Source: Actinomycetospora chibensis
GTDB lineage: Bacteria > Actinomycetota > Actinomycetes > Mycobacteriales > Pseudonocardiaceae
Assembly (NCBI RefSeq): GCF_028737215.1
Contig: NZ_JAQZAM010000002.1
Coordinates: 62,001 to 126,000 of the forward strand
Reading direction: 5' to 3'
Length of the DNA: 64,000 bases
The translations under genes and the position numbers were made by a program. Under the pieces are notes generated by a model. That model made no database searches and was not told where the DNA came from. It saw only the letters and a list, made by a program, of their open reading frames with translations. Numbering within the stretch: the stretch's first letter is position 1; each line of letters opens with the position of its first letter. Positions 20,001 through 27,321 of this stretch are shown in pieces.

Positions 20001-20553
20001 CGACGTCGGCGAGGCCGTGGTGACCGCCGGCCGGGGGCCGCAGCGCCTTGGCCAGCAGGGCGCACTCGTCGACGCGGATCGAGAGCTCGCCGCGCCTGGT
20101 GGTCATCACCGTGCCGCGGACGCCGACCCAGTCGCCGCGGTCGAGGTCGTCGATCGCGACGTGCGCGTCGTGCCCGACGACCGCGGTGTCGACGAAGAGC
20201 TGGATGGTGCCGCTGCGGTCGCGCAGCGTCCCGAAGCTCAGCCCGCCCTGGCGGCGCAGGCCCATGAGCCGGCCGGCGACGTGGACCTCCTCGCCGGTGA
20301 GCGTGTCGGGGGCGAGGTCGCCGTGGGCGGCGCGGAGGTCGGCCAGCGAGTGGTCCACCGGCCAGCGGTAGGGCTCGGTCTCCCCCGCGGCGCGGCGCGC
20401 GGCGAGCTTCGCCGTGCGGATGTCCTGCTGGCCGAGGTGCGCGTCGGGGCCGTTCGAGGCGTCGGGGCCGGCCGCGGAGTCGGGCACATCGGGAGGGGCC
20501 TCGCCGTGGGCGTCCGTGGGGGCGTCGGTGTGGGCGTCGGTGTGGGCGTCCAT
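17053..20553 (-). CDS. lysX: LysX-like lysyl-tRNA synthetase/MprF fusion with swapped domain order
   Basis: The 1166-residue protein joins a class II lysyl-tRNA synthetase to an MprF-type lysyl-phosphatidylglycerol synthase. Residues 1-60 are low complexity with DAHT repeats. An OB fold (about 88-165) precedes the catalytic core, with motif 2 '[20 protein letters not shown]' (283-302) and motif 3 '[12 protein letters not shown]' (495-506). A Pro/Ala linker (525-578) leads to six or so membrane helices (580-800) and the DUF2156 aminoacyl-transfer domain to about 1120. The product would charge tRNA with lysine and pass it to phosphatidylglycerol, making the membrane less negative. In mycobacterial LysX the MprF half comes first; here the synthetase is N-terminal. 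Confidence 0.93.
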   Translation of the reverse strand: [1166 protein letters not shown]

Positions 20554-20554
20554 G

Positions 20555-21355
20555 TCAGCGCGCTCCCTCCTGCTCCCGTGGCGTCCCGGTCTCGCCCGTC
20601 GACCCGGCAGGGGGGCCGTTCGGTGGATCGTTCTGGGGCTCGTTGGGCCTCCCGGCGATCGCCTCCACGACCGCGTCCCAGCGCCGGCTGTCCCGCTCGG
20701 GGAACCGACGGCGGCTGCGCAGGGCCTTGCTCGAGCCCTCGGGGTAGCGCCAGCGCGCCCACGGCGAGGTGGGCCGGGCCAGGCGCACCGCCGCGAACAG
20801 CGCGAGCACGGGCACGAGCAGGCCGAGCAGGCCCAGCAGCGGGCGTCCCTTGAACAGGGCCACGATCGCGAGGAGACCGCCGACGACGATCGTGCTCACC
20901 ACGGCCACGACCCCGTCGCCGGTGTCGGAGTCGAACGGGTTGGCCCCGACCACGAGCAGCGCCATCAGCGCGCCGACGATCAGCACGGCGTCCACCGAGA
21001 CGCGGCCCTCCCGCTCCCAGTAGACGTCGGAGAGGTGCAGCCAGAGCGCGAACTCGTCGAGCGTCAGCGCCGCACCCGCCCCGAAGGCGGCCGCGAGCAC
21101 GTAGAGCCAGGGGCCCTCGGGCTGGTAGGTGAACTCGCCGACCCCCGCGACCAGCATGAGGAAGATGCCCCACACCAGGTGGTGGAGGTGGACGCCGCCG
21201 ACCGACTGGTTGCGGAACGGGCCCTTCCCGGCGCGGATCAGCCGCACGACCAGCCGCGTCCCGAGGAACACGACGATGAACGAGCCGAGCATCCAGGCAG
21301 CGGCGGCCCGGGACTCGAGATCGAGGCCCAGATCGAGGTTCACGTCGGGACTCAC
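20555..21355 (-). CDS. Integral membrane protein with GVHxHH motif
   Basis: This 266-residue protein has six to seven hydrophobic segments. A conserved-looking 'NQSVGGVHLHHLVWGIFLMLVAG' places three His at a membrane edge, and 'LDEFALWLHLSDVYWEREGR' follows two helices later. Such His/Asp/Glu residues suggest a metal-binding or hydrolytic site, but I do not know the family's function. The Pro/Asn-rich tail is cytoplasmic or disordered. The GTG overlaps the DMT gene stop by 4 bases, and one base separates its stop from the lysX-like start, so it belongs to this operon. Confidence 0.75.
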   Translation of the reverse strand: MSPDVNLDLGLDLESRAAAAWMLGSFIVVFLGTRLVVRLIRAGKGPFRNQSVGGVHLHHLVWGIFLMLVAGVGEFTYQPEGPWLYVLAAAFGAGAALTLDEFALWLHLSDVYWEREGRVSVDAVLIVGALMALLVVGANPFDSDTGDGVVAVVSTIVVGGLLAIVALFKGRPLLGLLGLLVPVLALFAAVRLARPTSPWARWRYPEGSSKALRSRRRFPERDSRRWDAVVEAIAGRPNEPQNDPPNGPPAGSTGETGTPREQEGAR

Positions 21356-22230
21356 GTCGGGGCTCCCACGGTTTCCGGTTCGGGCAGGGCCGCCGCCGAC
21401 GAGCGCGACAGCGCCGCCGTGGCCACGATCATCAGGACGACGAGCAGACCGATGAGGCCCCACTCGAGGCCGTCGGCACGCACCTGCTCACCGAGCACGA
21501 CCACCCCGAGCACCGCGGCGACGATCGGCTCGCCCACGGTCACCGCCGGCAGCGACGCCGCGAGCGGGCCGGCCCCGAAGGCCGTCTGCTGCAGCAGCGT
21601 CCCGCCGAGCACCGCGGCGATGAGGACCCAGGTCTCCCACGAGGTGATCAGCGCGAGCGGCCCGTCGCCCAGCAGGTCGACCACGGACTTCGTCAGCGCG
21701 GCCACCAGGCCGTAGGCGAGGCCCGTGGCCACCGCGAGCAGGGCCGCGCGCCGGGGACCGCGCTTGCGTCCCGCCGCGAGCACGCACACGGCCAGGAGCA
21801 CGAGCAGCGTCGCCAGCGACGGGAGCCACCCGTCGAGCGGGGCCTGGTCGACGCCCGCGGTGGGCTCGCCGATCACGACGAACAGCGCCAGCGCGGCGAC
21901 CAGCACGACGGCCCAGCGGATCTCGGGACGCCCGATCCGCCGGCCGGTCAGGCGCGCCTCGAGGGGCAGCGCGAAGAGCACGGTGGTGACGAGCAGGGGC
22001 TGGACCAGCAACAACGCCCCGACGCCGAGCGCCGCGGCCTGGACGACGAAGCCCCCGGTGTCGCCGATCGTGCCCGCCCACCAGCGGGGCGAGCGGACGA
22101 GGCGGACGATCAGCCGGCCGCCGCGCGCCTCCTCGTCGGGCACGTCGGCCGCCGCGCCGCGCTGGGCCACGGAGGCGATCGCGAAGAGCAACGCGGCCAG
22201 CACCGCGAGCGCGCCCGCCAGGAGGGTCAC
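21352..22230 (-). CDS. DMT-superfamily (EamA/NIPA-like) transporter
   Basis: The 292-residue membrane protein has about nine to ten short hydrophobic segments with the internal duplication of the drug/metabolite transporter superfamily. 'LLFAIASVAQRGAAADVPDEE' and 'GGFVVQAAALGVGALLLVQPLLVTTVLFALPL' resemble the actinobacterial NIPA-like group. 'AVTVGEPIVAAVLGVVVLGEQV' is the EamA-type signature of the second half. The substrate is unknown. This is the first gene of the six-gene lysX-like operon. The GTG start has GGAGG directly abutting it, so the true start is a little uncertain. Confidence 0.8.
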   Translation of the reverse strand: MTLLAGALAVLAALLFAIASVAQRGAAADVPDEEARGGRLIVRLVRSPRWWAGTIGDTGGFVVQAAALGVGALLLVQPLLVTTVLFALPLEARLTGRRIGRPEIRWAVVLVAALALFVVIGEPTAGVDQAPLDGWLPSLATLLVLLAVCVLAAGRKRGPRRAALLAVATGLAYGLVAALTKSVVDLLGDGPLALITSWETWVLIAAVLGGTLLQQTAFGAGPLAASLPAVTVGEPIVAAVLGVVVLGEQVRADGLEWGLIGLLVVLMIVATAALSRSSAAALPEPETVGAPT

Positions 22231-22308
22231 CTCCGCGTCCGATCAGCCCACGTCACCGCGCCAGTGCATCACCGGGCGGGCACGCAAAGCGACAGGATCT
22301 TCGCGTCG

Positions 22309-23937
22309 TCACCCGATCGGTGGAGAGATCATCGATCGGCCTGTCGCGGATGTGACCTGGCGTATCTTGGCGGCGCCGCTCTCGTCCGGTGATCCGCCAC
22401 TGCGTGGTCCAGCCGTCGGCGCTGGACGCCGTAGGACGCGGGACGCCGCGGCCCTGATGACCACGGCAGCGGCCACGGCGAGGGCGACCACGACCACCGC
22501 CAGGCAGTAGGCGCCGAGCCAGACGTGCTTGAAGACCTCGAGGTAGCCGTCTCCGAGCACGGCCGCGGCAGCGAGCATCACCCCGGTCAGCGCGGCGACG
22601 CCCGCGATCCGGCCTGCCGCCGCGGCCCGGGGAGCAGCCCTCCGCGTGGCGCGCAGTGCACCGAGAGCACCTGCGACGACGCCGAGCAGGGCCACCAGCG
22701 ACGGCGCCCAGGGAACCGGGGTCGCATCGAGCGTGGCGCGGAAGCGCGGGATGTCGGCCCCCTGCTCGCCCATCGGCGGGTCCGGCTTCGGTGGGTAGGA
22801 GGACTCCGGAAGCCCGAGCGGCAGGGACGGGAGGTAGCCGAGATCCGCTCGCAACGTCGCCTGCATCCCGACGCCCAGGACGGTGACGAGGACGGTCGGT
22901 CGTTCTGCCAGCAGGCGGTAGGTCGTGGAGCGGGCACGAGCCGGGTCGTCGGCGATCGCCTCGGTCCACCCGGGGATCCCCTCCGCGTTGCGGACGTAGT
23001 AGCCCTCGCCGCTGCGGTCGTAGGCGCTCGGGGGGAGGCCCAACGGCGCGGTTGCCGTCGGTCCGAGCTCCGGCAGCGCCAGGGTGAACACGAGGTTGTG
23101 AGCATTGATGCTCGCGTAGGCGCGCGCCTGGTGGTCCACCGACGCCACCAGCAACGGGACGGCGGCGACGGCGAGCGCGACGGCTGCGGTCGGCCCCGCG
23201 AGTCGACGGAGCCGGGCGCGTGCGCCGACGGTGGTCGCCGTGCACACCAGCAGTCCGACCAGGGCGACCGGGGCGTAACCCGGTTTAGCCGCGGCCGCCA
23301 CGACCGCACCCGAGACCACGAGGGCCAGGCCCGTCAGTCGCGGTGCTCGCTCCTCCGGTCCGGTGACCACGATCGTCGTGGCCCCGAGCAGGAGCGCGAC
23401 TGTGCCGAGCAGCCCGGCGGGCTCGCTGAACGTGGACACGAAGAACCGCGAGAACGCGGCGAGGACCAACGGCGCCAGGGGGACTGCGAGCCATGCCGCA
23501 CGGCGGGCGCCGCTGGCGAACGCGGCGACGGCGGTGACCGCTCCCACCAGGGCGGCGTAGAGGAGTCCCAGGCGGTTGAGGGACCAGGTCGGCCCCGCGC
23601 CGAGGGTGGCGGCACGGAGGATCGGCAGGGCCGAGGACGCGGCGTGGTCTTCGCACGGCGGGTGACCGGTCGTGAACCGCATGACGACCGCGTTCTTCCA
23701 GTTGGATGCCTGGTCGGCGGTGTCGGGCCGGATGCCCGCGGCGCAGTAGAGCCGGTACCCGTCCCCGTTGTCGCCTGCGCCCGTCGGGGTCGGGCCCACC
23801 AGCCCGAGCACCGCGACGACCAGGACGGTCGCGAGGAGTCCCGCGGCTGCGGCGACCACGCTCCGGCGGACGCGTTGGCGACGTCGCGTCGGAGCAGGAA
23901 CGACGGGCGGCATCCTGCTAGTGAACCGGCTGCCCAC
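22309..23937 (-). CDS. Polytopic membrane protein, WsfD-like glycan biosynthesis family
   Basis: The protein has 542 residues with about ten membrane helices. After the first helix comes an extracytoplasmic 'DNGDGYRLYCAAGI' motif, which resembles the acidic active-site loop of proteins annotated as WsfD-type hexose transferases. Several large loops are exported. I infer a GT-C-like role in envelope glycan assembly from this motif and from the neighbouring genes. The start at 23937 is a GTG; an ATG at 23913 is an alternative, and neither has a spaced ribosome site. The last 20 or so codons use unusually many A/T third bases. Confidence 0.6.
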   Translation of the reverse strand: MGSRFTSRMPPVVPAPTRRRQRVRRSVVAAAAGLLATVLVVAVLGLVGPTPTGAGDNGDGYRLYCAAGIRPDTADQASNWKNAVVMRFTTGHPPCEDHAASSALPILRAATLGAGPTWSLNRLGLLYAALVGAVTAVAAFASGARRAAWLAVPLAPLVLAAFSRFFVSTFSEPAGLLGTVALLLGATTIVVTGPEERAPRLTGLALVVSGAVVAAAAKPGYAPVALVGLLVCTATTVGARARLRRLAGPTAAVALAVAAVPLLVASVDHQARAYASINAHNLVFTLALPELGPTATAPLGLPPSAYDRSGEGYYVRNAEGIPGWTEAIADDPARARSTTYRLLAERPTVLVTVLGVGMQATLRADLGYLPSLPLGLPESSYPPKPDPPMGEQGADIPRFRATLDATPVPWAPSLVALLGVVAGALGALRATRRAAPRAAAAGRIAGVAALTGVMLAAAAVLGDGYLEVFKHVWLGAYCLAVVVVALAVAAAVVIRAAASRVLRRPAPTAGPRSGGSPDESGAAKIRQVTSATGRSMISPPIG

Positions 23938-23983
23938 GGTGCCCGCCCGGGTCGGGGGACCCGCCGCCCTCCTCCGCCCCGGA

Positions 23984-25432
23984 TCAGCCGATCGCGTGCA
24001 CGTCCATCGTCGAGAACCCGTTGAAGCCGAACGTCACCACGCCACCCTCGCGCACCACCACCTCGTGCGTGGCCGGCGTGGGTGGACCAGGCGGAACCCA
24101 GCCCGGATAGAGCGCCCGTAGGAGCGGCGAGTCCGCGAGTCGCTGTTCGATCACCGGCGCGATCCGGGCCCGGTCCGAGAGCGGATCCACCACCGTGCAC
24201 CGGTCGGCGCAGAAGAACGCCACCGCGCCGAGCTCCTCGTAGGTCTCGACCACGGCACGGTCGGGAGCCCGGGCCACGACTGCGGCGTACTGCGACGGGG
24301 TGGCCCGGTTGTAGTTGAACGGTGAGCCGGTGCCGGCATAGTCGTGCCGGACCACATACGCGGCGCCCACGGAGACGAGGACTGCGCACGCGGCGACGGC
24401 GACCCATCGGGCCATCCCGGGAGCACCGGCGGCGAGGGCGAGCAGCACCAAGCCGGCGCCGACCGCCGGCGCCGGGTACCACGGGTACGGCGCCACGTCG
24501 AGCAGGTAGAGAAGGAAGACGTGGGTCAGCGCCCCGACCGCCAGCAGCGCGACGGGGCGACGCCGAGGAGCTCGCCACAGCAACCACAGAGCGGCCACGA
24601 CCCCCGCGGCGGCGCCGGCCAGGGACAGCCACGTCGCCGCCGGCCACGTCCGGGCGAAGAGGACGACGGCCTCGCCGAACATGTAGCCGCGCAGTCCGGC
24701 CTTCTGCCCCGGTGACTGCTTCCAGATGAGCGTGTCGGGCAGCACGGTGCCGAAGCGCAGGAGCGACACGACCAGCCAGGGCAGCACGGTGAGCGCGGCG
24801 GCCGTCACCGCCACGAGCACGCGACGTCCCGTGAGCGCCACGGCCAGGATCGCCACGACCCCGAGGTCGGGTCGCACCAGCAGTAGCGCCCCTGACGCGA
24901 TCCCGACCCCGACCGGTCGGCCGACGGCGACCTCGTGCGCGGCGACCGTCAGCACGGCCACCGCCAGGAGCGACTCGAGCCCGAAGGCGGCCTGCGTCGT
25001 GGGCGAGGACGCCAGCAGCGCGGCGGCGACGGGCCCTGCCCACGCCGACCACCCCCACCGGCGGGCGAGCCCGGACACCGCGGTCGAGATCACGGCCATC
25101 AACCCCGCCGACACGATGCCGAGGGCGGGTACCGGCGGCAGCACCAACATCGGCAGCGCCAGCAACACGACCCACAACGGGCTGGTCGCCGTGTTGGACG
25201 CGAGGTCGGGCGTGACACACCAGCATCCGTGCTCAGCGAGGTTCCGCGCGTAGGACAGCGTGATGAAGGCGTCGTCGAGCAGGGCCTGGTGAGCGATGCC
25301 GGTCAGCACCACGCCGAACACGGCACCGAGCAGCGCGGGCGCCCACCGACGAAAGCCACGGACTATCTCCGGGTCCACCAGGTGCCTCGTCGGCGCCGGG
25401 AGGACCCCCACCGGCTCATCAGTCACCGTCAT
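23984..25432 (-). CDS. GT-C fold membrane glycosyltransferase (AftB-like)
   Basis: The 482-residue membrane protein has a large first extracytoplasmic loop with 'LLDDAFITLSYARNLAEHGCWCV', the DD motif of polyprenyl-phosphate-dependent GT-C enzymes. 'ASSPTTQAAFGLESLLAV' and 'RPDLGVVAILAVALTGRR' follow. This is similar to AftB-type arabinofuranosyltransferases, which use decaprenyl-phospho-arabinose outside the membrane. Its C-terminal exported part has a Cys pair ('FFCADRCTVVDP'). The donor and product are inferred. The gene precedes the WsfD-like gene by 46 bases, so the two are probably co-transcribed. Confidence 0.7.
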   Translation of the reverse strand: MTVTDEPVGVLPAPTRHLVDPEIVRGFRRWAPALLGAVFGVVLTGIAHQALLDDAFITLSYARNLAEHGCWCVTPDLASNTATSPLWVVLLALPMLVLPPVPALGIVSAGLMAVISTAVSGLARRWGWSAWAGPVAAALLASSPTTQAAFGLESLLAVAVLTVAAHEVAVGRPVGVGIASGALLLVRPDLGVVAILAVALTGRRVLVAVTAAALTVLPWLVVSLLRFGTVLPDTLIWKQSPGQKAGLRGYMFGEAVVLFARTWPAATWLSLAGAAAGVVAALWLLWRAPRRRPVALLAVGALTHVFLLYLLDVAPYPWYPAPAVGAGLVLLALAAGAPGMARWVAVAACAVLVSVGAAYVVRHDYAGTGSPFNYNRATPSQYAAVVARAPDRAVVETYEELGAVAFFCADRCTVVDPLSDRARIAPVIEQRLADSPLLRALYPGWVPPGPPTPATHEVVVREGGVVTFGFNGFSTMDVHAIG

Positions 25433-25552
25433 GCACCCACCGTGCCGTCACCGGAACCGGACCATCCGGTATCGGTACCCACCTGCGGCGTGTCGCACGA
25501 TCGTCACCGGCCGAGCCCCAGCAGCCGGACGAACTTTGGAACAGTGTGATGG

Positions 25553-26209
25553 ATGCGCGTCCCGACGGCAGTCGCTGCCACCGCCCTCCCGGCCCTGGCC
25601 CTCGCCGTCCTGGGGTCCTCGCACCCCGCGATGCTGACGCCGGAGTCGGCGCCGTGGTGGCGCGACCTGCACCTCATCGGGATCGTGCTGTTCCCGCTGC
25701 TGGCGCTCGGCCCGTGGGCGGTGGTGCGGGCGTCCCGCCCCGCCGGACCCGTCGGGTGGGTGCTCGAGGGCCTCACCGTCGTCCTCGGGTTCGTCTACGC
25801 CGGCTTCTACACCGCGCTCGACGTCCTGGCCGGCGTCGGCGGGGGCCACCAGACGATGCGCCTCGGCCCCGGACCCTGGGTAGCCTCGCTGTTCGAGATC
25901 GCCGACGTCGTGACGGTGCCCGGCGTCTACGCCTACCTCGCCGCGACCGTGCTCGCCGCCGTCCTCGCGCTCGTGCGTGCCCCGGGGGCCTGGCGCCTGC
26001 TCGCGGCCGTCGGCGCCCTGTTCGCCGTCGTCGGCGCCTGGTCGTTCCTCACCAGCCACATCTACTACCCCTACGGCGTCGCGACGATGGTGATGCTGGC
26101 CCTCGGTCACACCCTGCTCCTCGTGGCCGCGACCCGGCGACCCGCGACCCGCCGACACCGCCGGGCGACGTCCCCCGCCCCCGCGGAAGAGGCCGCGGCC
26201 ACCCCGTAG
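25553..26209 (+). CDS. Hypothetical membrane protein with five to six helices
   Basis: The 218-residue protein is strongly hydrophobic. An early exported loop contains 'PESAPWWRDLHLIGIVLFPLL', and later segments include 'FVYAGFYTALDVLAGVGGGHQTMRLG' and 'SHIYYPYGVATMVMLALGHTLLL'. Scattered His residues are in or near the membrane. I do not recognise the family. The C-terminal 25 residues are Arg/Pro/Ala-rich. It diverges from the GT-C gene across 120 bases and precedes a methyltransferase gene by 82 bases. Confidence 0.6.
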   Translation: MRVPTAVAATALPALALAVLGSSHPAMLTPESAPWWRDLHLIGIVLFPLLALGPWAVVRASRPAGPVGWVLEGLTVVLGFVYAGFYTALDVLAGVGGGHQTMRLGPGPWVASLFEIADVVTVPGVYAYLAATVLAAVLALVRAPGAWRLLAAVGALFAVVGAWSFLTSHIYYPYGVATMVMLALGHTLLLVAATRRPATRRHRRATSPAPAEEAAATP

Positions 26210-26291
26210 CGGGCGCCCGACCGTCCACCCGCCGGACCCCGCCGACCGGTCCTCGACGGGTCCTCGACGCCGAACCGGCCTGTCCGATTCC

Positions 26292-27188
26292 ATGGGCGAC
26301 GTGCTCCCCCGCCTGTCCCGCCTGCGCCACGCCCTTCACGTCCGGTTGATCCGCGCTGTGGAGCGCGGGACGGCCGCTGCGCTCGATGCGCGGGTGACGC
26401 CGCGACTCGACGATCTCGAGGCGCGCGTCCGGGAGCAGAGGGCCGAACTTGCCGCGGTCCGGGACGAGCTCGCCGCGACGCGCCGTGACGCGCAGGCTCG
26501 TGATGTGCGGGTCCACCGGGACATCGTCGCGGCCGGGGAGCGCGACGCCGCCGCCTCGAGCGCCCACTTCGTGCGCCAAGCGATGCCCGGCGCGCGGACG
26601 TTCCCCCTGCCGGCCGCCACCCTCGCCCATGCGCTCGGGCTCGCGCCGCGCGGTGGGATGGCGCTCGAGTTCGGGGTCTACACCGGCACCACCCTGCGCG
26701 CGATCGCCGCGGCCCGCACGGACGGCAAGGTGTACGGCTTCGACTCGTTCCAGGGCCTGCCCGAGGACTGGCGGGCAGGCTTCGCCGCCGGCGCCTTCGG
26801 CGGCGTCGAGCCCCCGGACGTGCCCGGTGCCGAGCTCGTCGTGGGGTGGTTCGCCGACACGCTGCCCACCTTCCTCGACGCCCACCCCGGCCACGTCGAC
26901 CTCCTGCACCTCGACGCCGACCTGTACACGTCGACGGCGACGGTGCTCGAGCAGGTCGGTCCGCGCCTGCGCCCGGGCTCGGTCGTCGTGTTCGACGAGT
27001 ACCTCAACCACCCGGGGTGGGAGGAGGGCGAGCACCGCGCCTGGACCGAGTACGTCTCCCGCACAGGGCTCGGCTTCACCTACGAAGCGTTCACCCAGGA
27101 CAACGAGCAGGTCGTCGTGATCATCACGTCGACACCGCCTCCGCGTGAGGCCCCGCTCCCGCGGAGCGCCGCCGAGATCGCCCGCTGA
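26292..27188 (+). CDS. TylF/CmcI-like SAM-dependent methyltransferase with N-terminal coiled coil
   Basis: The 298-residue protein has a predicted coiled coil at about 35-75 ('LDDLEARVREQRAELAAVRDELAATRRDAQ'-type heptads) and then a class I methyltransferase domain. 'ALEFGVYTGTTLRAIAAA' is the SAM loop, 'VYGFDSFQGLPEDW' is typical of the macrocin-O-methyltransferase (TylF) family, and 'LLHLDADLYTSTATVLEQ' holds the conserved acidic residues. Relatives methylate sugar hydroxyls. The neighbouring glycan genes suggest a sugar target, but this is inference. Confidence 0.8.
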   Translation: MGDVLPRLSRLRHALHVRLIRAVERGTAAALDARVTPRLDDLEARVREQRAELAAVRDELAATRRDAQARDVRVHRDIVAAGERDAAASSAHFVRQAMPGARTFPLPAATLAHALGLAPRGGMALEFGVYTGTTLRAIAAARTDGKVYGFDSFQGLPEDWRAGFAAGAFGGVEPPDVPGAELVVGWFADTLPTFLDAHPGHVDLLHLDADLYTSTATVLEQVGPRLRPGSVVVFDEYLNHPGWEEGEHRAWTEYVSRTGLGFTYEAFTQDNEQVVVIITSTPPPREAPLPRSAAEIAR

Positions 27189-27256
27189 CCTCACGGCGGC
27201 CGCCGCTCGCCCGGCGCCTACGCCGCGACAGGGCGTCGTGGGCCGTGCCGCCCGGC

Positions 27257-27295
27257 GTGTCTCCTACTCTGGGAGTCGGCCTGCACGGGAGACAC
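27257..27295 (+). promoter_or_regulatory. TACTCT hexamer inside an inverted repeat
   Basis: GTGTCTCC (27257-27264) and GGAGACAC (27288-27295) form an 8-base inverted repeat around TACTCT (27265-27270), a possible -10 about 50 bases before the GlfT2-like ATG. The repeat could be an operator or a leader hairpin. Confidence 0.35.
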
Positions 27296-27321
27296 CCGAC
27301 CCACCGCCGGGAGCCGCAGAC

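Noticed and set aside
17275-20853. 1192-codon open frame antisense to the LysX-like gene
   Set aside because: Pure shadow of the opposite strand: low complexity and no recognisable fold.
22525-24024. 499-codon plus-strand frame
   Set aside because: Antisense to the WsfD-like membrane protein; composition is Arg/Gly/Glu-rich without motifs.
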